64,000 nucleotides of DNA from an uncultured Amylibacter sp. (GTDB lineage Bacteria > Pseudomonadota > Alphaproteobacteria > Rhodobacterales > Rhodobacteraceae), in contig CAJIZV010000003.1 of NCBI GenBank assembly GCA_905181935.1, positions 508,001 to 572,000 of the forward strand, in the 5' to 3' direction. This document shows positions 33,089 through 43,424 of this stretch, piece by piece. A model generated the notes under the pieces. That model saw nothing but the letters and a program-made list of their open reading frames with translations. It was not told the origin of the DNA and searched no databases. A program made the position numbers and the translations under genes. How positions within the stretch are numbered: position 1 is the stretch's first letter; each line of letters opens with the position of its first letter.

Positions 33089-33283
33089 ATGTCTTATAAT
33101 ATTAAATTGTTAATGGGTTTCATTGGAACAGCAATTTTGGTGACTTTCATTGGTGGGTTGTCATATTCAATTTCTACAGGATTTGCAGGATTTGATGGTG
33201 GATTACCATTCATGGTAATCGCAATTGTAATCTGTTCTGCTGCCATTTATGATTTTTGGGATGAATGTGTACGCAAAAAATGA
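33089..33283 (+). CDS. 64-residue membrane protein within the TRAP operon
   Basis: A small protein with two predicted helices (about residues 7-27 and 39-56) joined by a Gly/Phe-rich loop, ending in charged DECVRKK. A GGAAAA site precedes the ATG. Its stop codon overlaps the next start (ATGA), so it is part of the operon. I do not recognise it; possible roles are a transporter accessory subunit or an anchor for an operon enzyme. Confidence 0.65.
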   Translation: MSYNIKLLMGFIGTAILVTFIGGLSYSISTGFAGFDGGLPFMVIAIVICSAAIYDFWDECVRKK

Positions 33284-34239
33284 TTAAACCGCGCCTATGG
33301 ATAACTCGGAGACTTTCTGAAGCTACAATTGAACGTGCTGATCGTGATTACGACTTGGTTGTAAACTTTGAAGATCTTCCTGGTACTGCAGACCAAATAA
33401 TTGCAGCCAGTGCAGAATTTGATGCAATTATACCATGCCATTCAGAATTATTTTCTGCGAATGTCGTGGCAAAGCTTAACCCCCGGTTGAAAATTGTTGC
33501 AAACCATTCTGTGGGGGTAGACCACTGTGATTTAGATGCCTTGAAAAGTAGAAATATTGCCGTAACAAATACTCCAGATGTTTTGTCTGATGCTACTGCG
33601 GAAATTGCTATGCTATTGATGTTAGGTGCTGCTCGCCACGCAATTTCTGGTGATCAGATCGTGCGTGATGGATTATGGACGAACTGGTCACCATCTTTTA
33701 TGGTAGGAAAACAACTGACTGGTGCGTGTTTGGGTATAATAGGTATGGGGCGTGTTGGAAGAGCCCTTGCCGTTAAAGCTCGTGGGTTTGAAATGGAAAT
33801 ACATTACCATAATCGTACGCAATTAGATGATAATGATGCTTGTGGTGCAATTTTCCACAATACAATAGAAAGTTTATTAGAAGTTTCAGAGTTCCTTTCT
33901 TTACATTGTCCAGCTACCCAACAAACAAATAAAATGATGAATAAAACCCGTTTTGAAATGCTCCCTAAAGGAGCTGTAATTGTAAATACTGCTCGTGGTG
34001 GGCTAATTGATGAGAATGCTTTGCTTGAAGCTATAATTTCAGGCCAAATATCTGCTGCAGGACTAGATTGTTTTCAAGTTGAACCAGGCGGTAATCCTAA
34101 TTTTGCAAAATATAAAAATATATTTATGCTGCCTCATATTGGAAGTGCCACGAGTAAAACTCGGGATGCTATGGGCTTTAGAGCGCTTGACAATCTTGAT
34201 GCTTTTTTTGCAGGTAAAGTACCTGCTGACTTACTTTAA
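33280..34239 (+). CDS. D-isomer 2-hydroxyacid dehydrogenase (glyoxylate/hydroxypyruvate reductase-like)
   Basis: A 319-residue NAD(P)-dependent dehydrogenase. The Rossmann motif is LGIIGMGRVGRALA, and the catalytic Arg, Glu and His are in NTARGGLIDE, FQVEPGG and LPHIGSAT. It interconverts a 2-oxo acid and a D-2-hydroxy acid. The ATG at 33280 overlaps the stop of the small membrane gene by four bases; a start at 33265 would overlap it more and adds five residues. Glyoxylate or hydroxypyruvate are common substrates, but the operon suggests a specific pathway intermediate. Confidence 0.88.
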   Translation: MIKPRLWITRRLSEATIERADRDYDLVVNFEDLPGTADQIIAASAEFDAIIPCHSELFSANVVAKLNPRLKIVANHSVGVDHCDLDALKSRNIAVTNTPDVLSDATAEIAMLLMLGAARHAISGDQIVRDGLWTNWSPSFMVGKQLTGACLGIIGMGRVGRALAVKARGFEMEIHYHNRTQLDDNDACGAIFHNTIESLLEVSEFLSLHCPATQQTNKMMNKTRFEMLPKGAVIVNTARGGLIDENALLEAIISGQISAAGLDCFQVEPGGNPNFAKYKNIFMLPHIGSATSKTRDAMGFRALDNLDAFFAGKVPADLL

Positions 34240-34254
34240 ATAAAAGGAAATAAT

Positions 34255-35118
34255 ATGACACAACTTGCGTTTCTTGGACTTGGTGTAATGGGTTACCCGA
34301 TGGCTGGGCATCTAAATAAAGCGGGACATGATGTCACCGTCTATAATCGCACAATTGCTAAATCTAAAGCCTGGACAGGTGCTAATGGGGGAAGCTCATC
34401 ACTGACACCTGCAGGTGCAGCTAAGGGTGCTGAGATAGTAATTGCCTGTGTCGGCAATGATGATGATTTACGTTCAGTCTGTCTTGGACCTGACGGTGCA
34501 TTTTCTACTATGACTGCAGGAAGTATGTTTATTGATCACACAACAGTATCTGCAGCTGTAACTAAAGAATTACATGATGTGGCAAACATAGCTGGAATAG
34601 CATTTGTTGATGCTCCTGTATCTGGTGGTCAAGCCGGAGCTGAAAACGGACAACTTTCTATTATGTGTGGTGGCGCTGAAGAACATTATCAGCGTGCTGA
34701 AAAAATTATATCTGTTTATGCTAAGTTATGTCGTCGTCTTGGCGAAAGTGGTGCGGGACAATTAACGAAAATGTGTAATCAAATTGCTATTGCTGGTTTG
34801 GTACAAGGTCTCTCAGAGGCAATCCATTTTGCTCAAAAAGCAGGATTAGACGGCAGAGAAGTTGTTGAAGTCATAAGCCAGGGTGCTGCTGGAAGTTGGC
34901 AAATGTCCAATCGATATGAAACAATGTTAGATGACCATTACGAACATGGGTTTGCGGTAGATTGGATGAGAAAAGATCTAGGTATTTGTTTAAATACTGC
35001 AAATGAAAATGGTGCAAGTTTGCCAGTGACTGCTCTTGTCGATCAGTTCTATAAAGATGTTCAGAAAATGGGTGGTGGACGATGGGACACTTCATCTCTT
35101 CTAAAAAGACTTAGTTAA
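34255..35118 (+). CDS. NAD(P)-dependent beta-hydroxyacid dehydrogenase (3-HIBADH family)
   Basis: A 287-residue enzyme of the 3-hydroxyisobutyrate/tartronate semialdehyde reductase family. Family marks are FLGLGVMGYPMAGHL (cofactor site), DAPVSGGQAGAENGQLSIM (substrate site) and the catalytic Lys in GQLTKMCNQ. It reversibly oxidises a beta-hydroxy acid to a semialdehyde. It is the last gene of the TRAP/amidase operon, 15 bases after the 2-hydroxyacid dehydrogenase, and is followed by a long palindrome that probably ends transcription. Confidence 0.88.
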   Translation: MTQLAFLGLGVMGYPMAGHLNKAGHDVTVYNRTIAKSKAWTGANGGSSSLTPAGAAKGAEIVIACVGNDDDLRSVCLGPDGAFSTMTAGSMFIDHTTVSAAVTKELHDVANIAGIAFVDAPVSGGQAGAENGQLSIMCGGAEEHYQRAEKIISVYAKLCRRLGESGAGQLTKMCNQIAIAGLVQGLSEAIHFAQKAGLDGREVVEVISQGAAGSWQMSNRYETMLDDHYEHGFAVDWMRKDLGICLNTANENGASLPVTALVDQFYKDVQKMGGGRWDTSSLLKRLS

Positions 35119-35196
35119 ACTTTGCAGGACCCGCGTAAAGTATTATAATTAACGGTAATTAATTTATATTTTTAGAAATATTAAAATAAAACTTAT

Positions 35197-35236
35197 ACTT
35201 AAACAGTCAGCTATTTAAATAGCTGACTGTTTAAGT
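35197..35236. terminator. 40-bp perfect palindrome, probable terminator
   Basis: The arms ACTTAAACAGTCAGCTATTT and their exact complement meet without a spacer between 35216 and 35217. The structure lies between the dehydrogenase gene and valS. It lacks a strong T tract on the plus strand, so it may act as a weak terminator or a protein-binding site instead. Confidence 0.55.
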
Positions 35237-35298
35237 CACTTTCCCTCAGTTTGCTTGCACTGTAAGAAGCTTAAAAAAATAGTTTAAAGGCAAGATAA

Positions 35299-38184
35299 AT
35301 GGCTATGGAAAAAAACTTCGATGCGGCGTCTAAAGAAGCGGCTATTTGGAAGAAATGGGAAGATGCTAATGCATTTGCAGCAGGAGCGAATGCTCGTCCT
35401 GGTGCTGATAGCTACGCTATCATGATCCCACCACCAAATGTTACTGGTGTTCTACATATGGGCCACGCCTTTAATAACACATTACAAGATATCCTTATTC
35501 GCTGGCATCGCATGCGTGGCTTTGACACTCTTTGGCAGCCTGGAACTGATCATGCTGGTATTGCCACTCAAATGGTAGTTGAGCGTGAACTTGCAAAAAA
35601 CAATGAACTAACACGCGCTGAATTAGGGCGCGAAGCATTTTTAGAAAAAGTTTGGGATTGGAAAGAACAATCAGGTGGTACAATTATAAACCAGCTAAAA
35701 CGTTTGGGTGCCTCGTGTGATTATTCCCGTACTGCTTTTACAATGGCGGGTGCACAAGGTGATACACGAACTGGACACGAAAATAGTGCTAATTTTCATG
35801 ATGCAGTATTAAAAACATTTGTCGATTTTTTCAATAAAGGACTGATTTATAAAGGAAAACGTCTTGTAAACTGGGACCCTCACTTCGAAACAGCAATTTC
35901 TGACTTAGAGGTCGAGAATGTTGAAGTTGATGGCCATATGTGGCATTTTAAATACCCATTAACTAATGGTGAGACTTACACTTACATTGAGAAGGATGAT
36001 GACGGAAATGTTACGGTAAATGAAGAACGTGATTATATAGCTATAGCTACAACTCGTCCTGAAACTATGTTGGGTGATGGTGCTGTTGCTGTTCACACTA
36101 AGGATCAGCGGTATGCTCCGTTAATTGGTAAACATGTACATTTACCACTATGTAATAGAACTATTCCTATAATTTCTGACGAGTATCCTGACCCTAATTT
36201 TGGATCTGGTGCAGTAAAGATTACTGGTGCACATGATTTCAATGATTACATGGTGGCAAAGCGTAATGACATACCTATGTACCCATTAATGGATACTAAA
36301 GGTGCAATGCGTGCAGATGATTCAGATGATAATTTTGTACCAAAAAAATATCGTGGTTTGGATCGATTTGTTGCCAGAAAATTAGTTATTAGTGATCTGG
36401 ATGCACTTGGGTTAATGATCAAGATTGAAGAAAAAAAAGTGATGCAACCATTTGGTGACCGCTCTAAAGTTGTTATTGAACCTGCGTTAACGGATCAATG
36501 GTTTGTTGATACGGCTAAAATTGTTCAACCAGCTATAGATGCTGTACGAGATGGAACTACAAAGATATTGCCTGAAGGTGATAAGAAGGTTTATTTTCAT
36601 TGGCTTGAAAATATTGAGCCTTGGTGTATTTCACGGCAACTTTGGTGGGGTCATCAAGTTCCAGTTTGGAATGACCTGGCAGGAAACGCATTTTGTGCGA
36701 TATCTGAGAATGAAGCAATTAAACTAGCCAAAGATAAATATCAGTTGGAGAACCCTGGTATAACTATTGAAGTTATTATTGATAAGGATTTTGTGCAGAG
36801 CTTAGAAGATGATGTTTTGAGTGATGACATTAACCTCGACACAAAAGTAATAAGATTATCCCGTGACCCTGATGTTTTAGATACTTGGTTTTCATCTGGT
36901 CTTTGGCCATTGGGTACGCTTGGCTGGCCTGAGAAAACAGATGAATTAGAAAGATATTATACATCTTCTAATGTGAACCGGACCCTAATCACTGGATTTG
37001 ATATCATCTTTTTTTGGGTTGCCAGAATGATGATGATGGGTATTGAAACTATGGGTAAAGTGCCCTTTGAAACCGTTTATGTACATCCATTAGTTCGTGA
37101 TGAACATGGTAAGAAAATGTCAAAATCAACTGGAAATGTTATGGATCCACTTGACCTAATTGACAAATATGGAGCTGATGCAGTCCGTTTCACTTTAACT
37201 GCTATGGCTGCTATGGGACGTGACTTAAAGTTGTCAGAACAACGTATTGAAGGATACCGTAATTTTGGGACGAAACTTTGGAATGCAACTCGGTTTGCTG
37301 AATTTAATGAAGTATCATCAAAAGATGATTTTGACCCTACATCAGTCTCGCAGACATTAAACAAGTGGATTATTGGTGAAACAGCACTGGTTCGTGAGGC
37401 AGTTGATAACTCGCTTGAACAATATCGATTTAATGATGCGGCTAACGCATTATATGTATTTGTCTGGAACAAAGTTTGTGATTGGTATGTTGAACTTTCA
37501 AAACCTTTATTGCAGGGTGATGACGCTGATGTTATTTCTGAAACAAAATCCACACTAGCATGGGTTTTGGAGCAATCATATATTTTGCTTCACCCTATTA
37601 TGCCATACATTACAGAAGATCTATGGAATGAAACAGGTGTTCGTACAAAACTACTAACTCACGCTGATTGGCCAACATACACATCTATTGAATTGTTAGA
37701 TGAAGTTGCAAACATTGAAATGAACTGGGTAATAGCCTTAATCGAACAAATTAGATCAGTTCGTGCTGAAATGCGTGTAAACGCGGGAGCAAAAATATCA
37801 ATGATTCAATTAGCTTTGGATGCAACTGCGCAGACTGCTTTAAATAATAATAAATTGATGATTATGCGTTTGGCACGGGTCGAGAAAATTTTAATTGCGG
37901 TGGATGCACCTAAAGGTGCTGTCACGCTACCTGTTGAAGGCGGACAGTTTTGTTTACCATTAGCTGATATTATAGATATTGAAGCAGAAAAAATTCGTTT
38001 AAATAAAGCCATTGAAAAGCTAGAAAAAGAGCTGAATACAATCAAAAATAAGCTAGAGAATGAGAAATTTGTTAACAATGCACCAGATGCAGTTGTTGCA
38101 GAAAATCGTGCTCGTATTGAAGTTGGACAAGAAGAACTTACAACTTTACAGGCTGCACTTAGGCGCGTTGCTTCATTGAAATAA
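35299..38184 (+). CDS. valS: valyl-tRNA synthetase
   Basis: A 961-residue class I aminoacyl-tRNA synthetase that charges tRNA-Val. The HIGH-type motif is HMGH at residues 53-56 and KMSKS is at 606-610. Between them lie the CP1 editing domain ([19 protein letters not shown]) and the [10 protein letters not shown] segment. The C-terminus has the anticodon-binding domain and a coiled coil ([22 protein letters not shown]) typical of ValRS. Length is normal. It stands alone with its own promoter after the palindrome; the product is essential. Confidence 0.97.
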   Translation: MAMEKNFDAASKEAAIWKKWEDANAFAAGANARPGADSYAIMIPPPNVTGVLHMGHAFNNTLQDILIRWHRMRGFDTLWQPGTDHAGIATQMVVERELAKNNELTRAELGREAFLEKVWDWKEQSGGTIINQLKRLGASCDYSRTAFTMAGAQGDTRTGHENSANFHDAVLKTFVDFFNKGLIYKGKRLVNWDPHFETAISDLEVENVEVDGHMWHFKYPLTNGETYTYIEKDDDGNVTVNEERDYIAIATTRPETMLGDGAVAVHTKDQRYAPLIGKHVHLPLCNRTIPIISDEYPDPNFGSGAVKITGAHDFNDYMVAKRNDIPMYPLMDTKGAMRADDSDDNFVPKKYRGLDRFVARKLVISDLDALGLMIKIEEKKVMQPFGDRSKVVIEPALTDQWFVDTAKIVQPAIDAVRDGTTKILPEGDKKVYFHWLENIEPWCISRQLWWGHQVPVWNDLAGNAFCAISENEAIKLAKDKYQLENPGITIEVIIDKDFVQSLEDDVLSDDINLDTKVIRLSRDPDVLDTWFSSGLWPLGTLGWPEKTDELERYYTSSNVNRTLITGFDIIFFWVARMMMMGIETMGKVPFETVYVHPLVRDEHGKKMSKSTGNVMDPLDLIDKYGADAVRFTLTAMAAMGRDLKLSEQRIEGYRNFGTKLWNATRFAEFNEVSSKDDFDPTSVSQTLNKWIIGETALVREAVDNSLEQYRFNDAANALYVFVWNKVCDWYVELSKPLLQGDDADVISETKSTLAWVLEQSYILLHPIMPYITEDLWNETGVRTKLLTHADWPTYTSIELLDEVANIEMNWVIALIEQIRSVRAEMRVNAGAKISMIQLALDATAQTALNNNKLMIMRLARVEKILIAVDAPKGAVTLPVEGGQFCLPLADIIDIEAEKIRLNKAIEKLEKELNTIKNKLENEKFVNNAPDAVVAENRARIEVGQEELTTLQAALRRVASLK

Positions 38185-38201
38185 CAATAGAATACGATGG
38201 T

Positions 38202-38228
38202 AACATATGAGACATATTCTCATATGTT
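38202..38228 (+). terminator. hairpin after valS
   Basis: AACATATGAG and CTCATATGTT form a perfect ten-base-pair stem around a seven-base loop. No clean T run follows, so termination is likely but not certain. Confidence 0.5.
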
Positions 38229-38361
38229 GTCATGGTATGTCTTTATCTAAGAATTTTTCCACCTTTTTACGCTTATTAACATACAAGTGATTTCTTTTAT
38301 GACTTAAATGTGGTTTGTTTCTTATCGAAGTAAATAGATAATACTAACTTGGATATGCATT

Positions 38362-39486
38362 ATGGAAAATCATAAAAAACTATCGCCTAAATTATCTCTT
38401 CTTGCGGCATCCTTGCCTTCAACTGTACCATTTGTTGCTCCAGAAATGACAGAACGCGCCACTGGAAAAATGTTTATAGCACGATTAGGTGCGAATGAGA
38501 GTAGTTTTGGTCCGTCTCCAAAAGTTGAAAAAGCTATTGCAGATGCATGTTCAGAAGTTTTTAAATATGGTGATCCTGATGCTTATGATTTGAAACAAGA
38601 ACTGAGTAAGCATTGGAATATTCCAGCTGAAAATATAATTGTTGGCGAGGGAATTGATGGACTTATGGGAACGTTGTGTAGGTTAATGTTGGATCAAGGT
38701 GATATTGTTGTCACATCTAATGGAGCATATCCAACATTTAATTATCAAGTGCTTGGTGTCGGAGGGGTGTTGGAGGTTGTTCCATATTTAAATGACTTTG
38801 AAGACCCAGATGCATTGCTTTCCCAAGCCAAGCTGTCTGGTGCAAAGATGATTTATATTGCAAATCCTGACAATCCAATGGGTACCCATCATAATGCAGA
38901 AAAGATTCAGACGATGATAGATTCTGTACCTGATGATTGTTTACTAGTTTTAGATGAAGCTTATATTGAATTGGCGCCTAATGGGGTAGCATCAACCATT
39001 GATGTTACTAATAAAAACGTTATCAGACTTCGTACCTTTTCAAAGGCTTATGGATTAGCTGGTGCTCGAGTTGGATATGCAATTGGACACATTGATTTAA
39101 TCAAAGCATTTGACAAAATACGAAATCATTTTGGGGTAAATACAATAGGACAAAAAGCTGCTTTGGCTGCTCTAAAAGATCAAGCATATGTCTTAAAGAT
39201 TCGAAGCGCCGTTGAACATGGACGTAATCGGGTAGAGCAAATTGCATTAGAAAATGGTCTGACAGTTATTCCGTCATCTACAAATTTTGTTGCAATTGAT
39301 TGTGGAGCAGATGGTGACTTTACCCGTAAAGTATTAGCCGAATTGGTGGGTATGGGAATTTTCGTTCGGATGGCATCTGTAGAGCCTCAAGATCGCTGTT
39401 TGCGTGTTTCTATTGGTGTTCCAGAAGATATTGAACGCTTTGCCTTAGCATTTCCTATTGCATTAGAAAGAGCGCATGCTTCTTAA
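38362..39486 (+). CDS. class I/II pyridoxal phosphate aminotransferase (HisC-like)
   Basis: A 374-residue aminotransferase of fold type I. The PLP-binding Lys lies in RTFSKAYGLAGARVGYA, the Asp/Tyr pair in LVLDEAYIELA and the conserved Asn in YIANPDNPMGTH. It resembles histidinol-phosphate aminotransferase, and the early RLGANESSFGPSP segment matches the LNANENPYGPSP region of HisC. Related enzymes also act on aromatic amino acids. Its neighbours are not his genes, so I leave the substrate open. It overlaps the convergent sgaA-like gene by four bases. Confidence 0.82.
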   Translation: MENHKKLSPKLSLLAASLPSTVPFVAPEMTERATGKMFIARLGANESSFGPSPKVEKAIADACSEVFKYGDPDAYDLKQELSKHWNIPAENIIVGEGIDGLMGTLCRLMLDQGDIVVTSNGAYPTFNYQVLGVGGVLEVVPYLNDFEDPDALLSQAKLSGAKMIYIANPDNPMGTHHNAEKIQTMIDSVPDDCLLVLDEAYIELAPNGVASTIDVTNKNVIRLRTFSKAYGLAGARVGYAIGHIDLIKAFDKIRNHFGVNTIGQKAALAALKDQAYVLKIRSAVEHGRNRVEQIALENGLTVIPSSTNFVAIDCGADGDFTRKVLAELVGMGIFVRMASVEPQDRCLRVSIGVPEDIERFALAFPIALERAHAS

Positions 39487-40682
39487 CCATGAGCTATAAT
39501 TGCAGATGCTGCTGCTAAACCATTTGGGTCGTGATCAATATTATTAGCTTTTAATCCTGCATCCATAGCACCTAAAGTTCCCATAACTATTGGTACATTT
39601 ACATGTCCCATATGCCCAATTCTGAAAAAGTTATCATACTCTGGGCTGTTAGGTGATGCCATTCCTAATCCAACGCCTAAAGTTACGCCTGCTACATCTT
39701 CTGCCCATCTACGCAAATATCCGGCATCCCCTGAGGCTGTTGATATTGCGGTAACAGCACACGATCGTTTTTTAGGATCCTCAATATTTAAGTACATTCG
39801 ACCTGAACTGCCCCAAGCCTCAACTGCTGCACAAATACATCGTGCAAGCACTTGATGCCGCGCCCATACAGCATCTAGACCCTCTTCATATAATATAATG
39901 TTCAATGCTTCTCGAAGTCCAAATAAATGGTGTGTTGGAGCTGTGCCACAAAAAAGTTTACTAAATCGGTTTGCGTCTAAACGGGGCTTCCAATCCCAAT
40001 AAGATGAAACGCATTCTTTTTTCTCACGGGCTGCCTTTGCACGATCATTTATATAAACAAATGAAATACCTGCTGGTGTCATTAAACCTTTTTGACTTGC
40101 CGCAACCATAATATCTACATTCCAGTCATCCATACGAAACTTTTCTGTTCCCAATGAGGCAATACAATCCACCATGAATAAAGCAGGGTGAGCCATGGAC
40201 TTGATTGCTCGCCCAACAGCTTTTACATCATTTCGAACTGAACTTGCAGTATCTGTTTGTACCATTTAAATTGCTTTAATTTGATGGTTCTTGTCTGCCA
40301 GGAGATGTTCAGTACTTTTTGCTGGATCGACGCTTGATTGTTTACCAAAGTCTAATTAATCTATTATTAATCCTAAGCTTTCACCTAATTTACCCCATCG
40401 CTGTGCAAAAAGCCCTGTTCCTAAGGCTAAAATTTTGTCTCCTTTAGACACTACATTTGTTAACGCAGCTTCCCAGGCTCCGTGACCGTTAGAGATGTAA
40501 ATAGCAACATCAGAATCTGTTTTAGCAAGACGCTTGAGGTCAGGAATTATACCACTAACGATATCAACAAGTTCGCCTTCATAAATATTTGGATTATTTC
40601 TGTGCATAGCATTTAAAACACGATCAGGAATAACAGATGGGCCAGGAATTGATAATAATTTTTGACCGTAATAAAGTGACAT
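39483..40682 (-). pseudogene. sgaA: serine-glyoxylate aminotransferase with two in-frame TAA codons
   Basis: One minus-strand frame of 399 codons, normal for the family, encodes a class V aminotransferase that makes hydroxypyruvate and glycine from serine and glyoxylate. TAA codons interrupt it at 40356-40358 (codon 109) and 40266-40268 (codon 139), with no frameshift. The 29 codons between still look conserved (SSVDPAK, ending HQIKAI), and sequence resumes in frame with MVQTDTASSVRND. The PLP Lys (ASQKGLMTPAG) and the family C-terminus remain. Only an N-terminal 108-residue fragment and a possible 260-residue fragment can be translated. It is either very recent inactivation or sequence error. 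Confidence 0.8.
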
Positions 40683-40811
40683 TTATCAGTCTCCTTTTGA
40701 TCTAGGCATACCTTCGGTCAAGATAATATCAAACTCAAATTAAATTGTTTCGTTGGAAACCTGAAGTTGCCATGATATATGAGTGAATAAATTGATAAAA
40801 AGTTGTTATAA

Positions 40812-42668
40812 ATGACCAAAAAAAATCAAAAGCCGCTGACTGCAAGAGCTGCCTATGGGCGTCTCTTTCGAGATTGGTTGAAAGATCACACTACAACTTT
40901 AGTAATAACATTTTTTTTGATGCTTATTGTCGCAATAGCTGCTGCTGGATATGCAAAATTTATACAAATAATTATAGCTGCTTTTGAAGTTAATTCTCCT
41001 ACTGTAATTTGGTGGGGACCTGTAGGGATAATTGTCTTATCTTTAGTGAAAGGCTTTAGCCAATACGGGCAGCAAATTCTTCAAAATCGCATTCTTTCTC
41101 GTATGCAAGCAAACCTACAATCTAAAATGTTTAGCTCTTTGGTGCACATGGACCTTGCAAATCTTTTAGCCGAATCACCAGCAGCTTTGGCAACAAGATT
41201 TTCAGCAGATATTGAAGTTATTCGTAATTCTACAATTGGAATTTTGGGATCAATCACAGCTATTTTTACCATAATAGCTACCTTTGCCGTTATGCTCTCG
41301 ATTGACTGGGCTTTAACGGTCAGTTTGATCTTTATCTTTATGTTTGCTTTTGGGCCAGTCGGTGTAGTTGGAGCAAAAGTAAGAAAAATTTCAGAAAAAA
41401 CTCAAAAAGAAATTGCACATATGACTGAAACGGTTAACGAGGGTTTAGCTGGAATCCGCATGGTAAGGACTTACCGTTTGGAAAAGCGTTTAACAGATAG
41501 CGCTATTTTAACATTTGAACGATTATTTAAGTTACGTGTTGCACTGGTTAAATGGCAGTCATTTGTTTCGCCTTTAATGGAGATTTTAGGGGGTATAGCG
41601 ATTGGCGCTCTTTTATTATTGGTTGCTTTGAGGATGGAATCTGGCGCAGTAGACTTAGCTGGATTTATTGGGTTGCTTACAGCATTAGGCGTTGCAACTA
41701 ATCCAGCAAGGAAGCTAGGTGGGGCTTATGCTGGTGCACTGCAAGGGATAGCTGCATTAGAGCGTGTATATCAACTATTTGATACTCCCAATACCATTAA
41801 AGATGGATCGTTTGAATATAAAGAAGGCGATAAAGCAAAGGGGAACCTAAAATTTGAAAATGTAAACTTTATGTACCCTGATGGTTATCAGGCACTTTTT
41901 GATATTTCCTTAGATATTAAAGCTGGAAAATCATATGCGTTTGTTGGACGATCTGGAGCAGGAAAATCTACCATTTTTAATATTTTATCGAGGCTATTTG
42001 ATACTAGTACTGGAGCAATCACTTTAGATGGGCGTACTTTGCATGAATATAAACTCTCAACTTTGCGTGATCAAATTTCTGTAGTAAGCCAAGATAGCGT
42101 TTTGTTAACGGGCACTGTTTTGGATAATATTGGCTTTGGGCGTGAAGGTGCAAGCTATGAAGCCTGCGTATTAGCGGCTAAAGCAGCAGCGGCAGATGGG
42201 TTTATTTCGAAGTTAGATAACGGATACGATACAAAGATTGATCCCTCTAAAATTAAGTTTTCTGGAGGTGAGAAACAGCGGCTGTCAATTGCTCGTGCTA
42301 TTTTGCGGGATGCGCCAATTTTGTTGTTGGATGAACCAACTTCGGCTTTAGATGCGCAGTCTGAAAACCAAATTCGTGAAGCATTAGACAGTTTATCTGA
42401 AAATCGTACAACCTTGATTATTGCGCACAGGTTATCAACTATTTTAGATGCTGATCAAATTGTTGTAATGGATCAGGGTCGTATCATTGATCAAGGGACG
42501 CATGAAGAATTACTATCGCGAGATGGAATTTATACTGAATTGTTTAACTTACAGTTTGATCTTAGCCCTCATAGTAATAGTGAAAAGCGCAAGCGCTCCT
42601 TCCCCGGTAGTAATAAAAATAATTGGGCTAGCCCACTGTACAGATTATCAAAGTATTTAGGGCTCTAA
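40812..42668 (+). CDS. ABC transporter, fused permease-ATPase (MsbA-like)
   Basis: A 618-residue half-transporter. Residues 1-320 hold six membrane helices. The ATPase follows with Walker A GRSGAGKSTIFN, signature FSGGEKQRLSIARA, Walker B ILLLDEPTSALD and switch AHRLST. It exports lipids or drugs; MsbA-like lipid flipping is one option. The last ~35 residues are basic and low-complexity. It is divergent from the broken sgaA gene and overlaps the convergent glycosyltransferase gene by four bases. Confidence 0.85.
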   Translation: MTKKNQKPLTARAAYGRLFRDWLKDHTTTLVITFFLMLIVAIAAAGYAKFIQIIIAAFEVNSPTVIWWGPVGIIVLSLVKGFSQYGQQILQNRILSRMQANLQSKMFSSLVHMDLANLLAESPAALATRFSADIEVIRNSTIGILGSITAIFTIIATFAVMLSIDWALTVSLIFIFMFAFGPVGVVGAKVRKISEKTQKEIAHMTETVNEGLAGIRMVRTYRLEKRLTDSAILTFERLFKLRVALVKWQSFVSPLMEILGGIAIGALLLLVALRMESGAVDLAGFIGLLTALGVATNPARKLGGAYAGALQGIAALERVYQLFDTPNTIKDGSFEYKEGDKAKGNLKFENVNFMYPDGYQALFDISLDIKAGKSYAFVGRSGAGKSTIFNILSRLFDTSTGAITLDGRTLHEYKLSTLRDQISVVSQDSVLLTGTVLDNIGFGREGASYEACVLAAKAAAADGFISKLDNGYDTKIDPSKIKFSGGEKQRLSIARAILRDAPILLLDEPTSALDAQSENQIREALDSLSENRTTLIIAHRLSTILDADQIVVMDQGRIIDQGTHEELLSRDGIYTELFNLQFDLSPHSNSEKRKRSFPGSNKNNWASPLYRLSKYLGL

Positions 42669-43351
42669 TTTTTGGACTTATAAATATTTGCCAAATGTTC
42701 GGGATCGCAACCAAATAGAAATTTGATTAATAAGGTTATATTTTTTATACTCCGAGTTATCCAGCCCTCTGCTTCATAACGTTTTGAGGAAGTTATTGCT
42801 GTTATGGGCATAATACGCAAACACCCTTTTAGAGCTTTTGCCATTGCTACGTCTTCCATTAATGGGATTTTAAGGTATCCACCGGTTTCATTATAAAGTT
42901 CGCGGGAAATGAGTAAACATTGATCCCCGTATGGTAACCCGAATAAGTTAGACCGTAAGTTTGCGCCTAAACTTATAATTTTTGAAATAAACCCATTATT
43001 GTCAAATGCTAATTTACAAAAACCGGCGTCCTTATATTTTGAAATATGTTCGAAGATTACATTTGGCCACCCTTTAGAAAGTATAGTGTCGGCATGTATA
43101 AATAAAATCCATGGAGCTTTTGTTATGAGGGCACCATTATGTAGTTGTGTTCCACGCCCAGCTTCACCATTTATAAAAACAGCACCAATTTCTTCAGATA
43201 AAATTTCTATTTCATCTACTGACCCTCCGTCTGTAATGATCAATTCTTTAATTAAGCCAATATCGATACCTTCATATAATGAAGCCAAAGTTGGTCCAAT
43301 CTTTGAAGCAGCGTTTAGGGTTGGTATTACTATTGATAGGGAAGCGGGCAT
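42665..43351 (-). CDS. family 2 glycosyltransferase (TIGR04283 type)
   Basis: A 228-residue GT-A-fold glycosyltransferase. The N-terminus LSIVIPTLNAASKI and LIITDGGSVDEI form the nucleotide-sugar site, the DXD-like motif is in FIHADT, and PYGDQCLLISRELYNETGGY and PLMEDVAMAKAL are typical of the TIGR04283 group. Substrate and product are unknown; the group often occurs with TIGR04282 partners, absent here. Confidence 0.85.
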   Translation of the reverse strand: MPASLSIVIPTLNAASKIGPTLASLYEGIDIGLIKELIITDGGSVDEIEILSEEIGAVFINGEAGRGTQLHNGALITKAPWILFIHADTILSKGWPNVIFEHISKYKDAGFCKLAFDNNGFISKIISLGANLRSNLFGLPYGDQCLLISRELYNETGGYLKIPLMEDVAMAKALKGCLRIMPITAITSSKRYEAEGWITRSIKNITLLIKFLFGCDPEHLANIYKSKN

Positions 43352-43424
43352 TTATCTTGGCATTCCTTTACGTTCAGGGCTACATACATTGAAACTATCT
43401 AAAAAAAAAGCTTAAGGAAACCTA

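Noticed and set aside
37077..37553. 158-codon frame opposite valS
   Set aside because: It mirrors conserved valS codons and has no protein features of its own.
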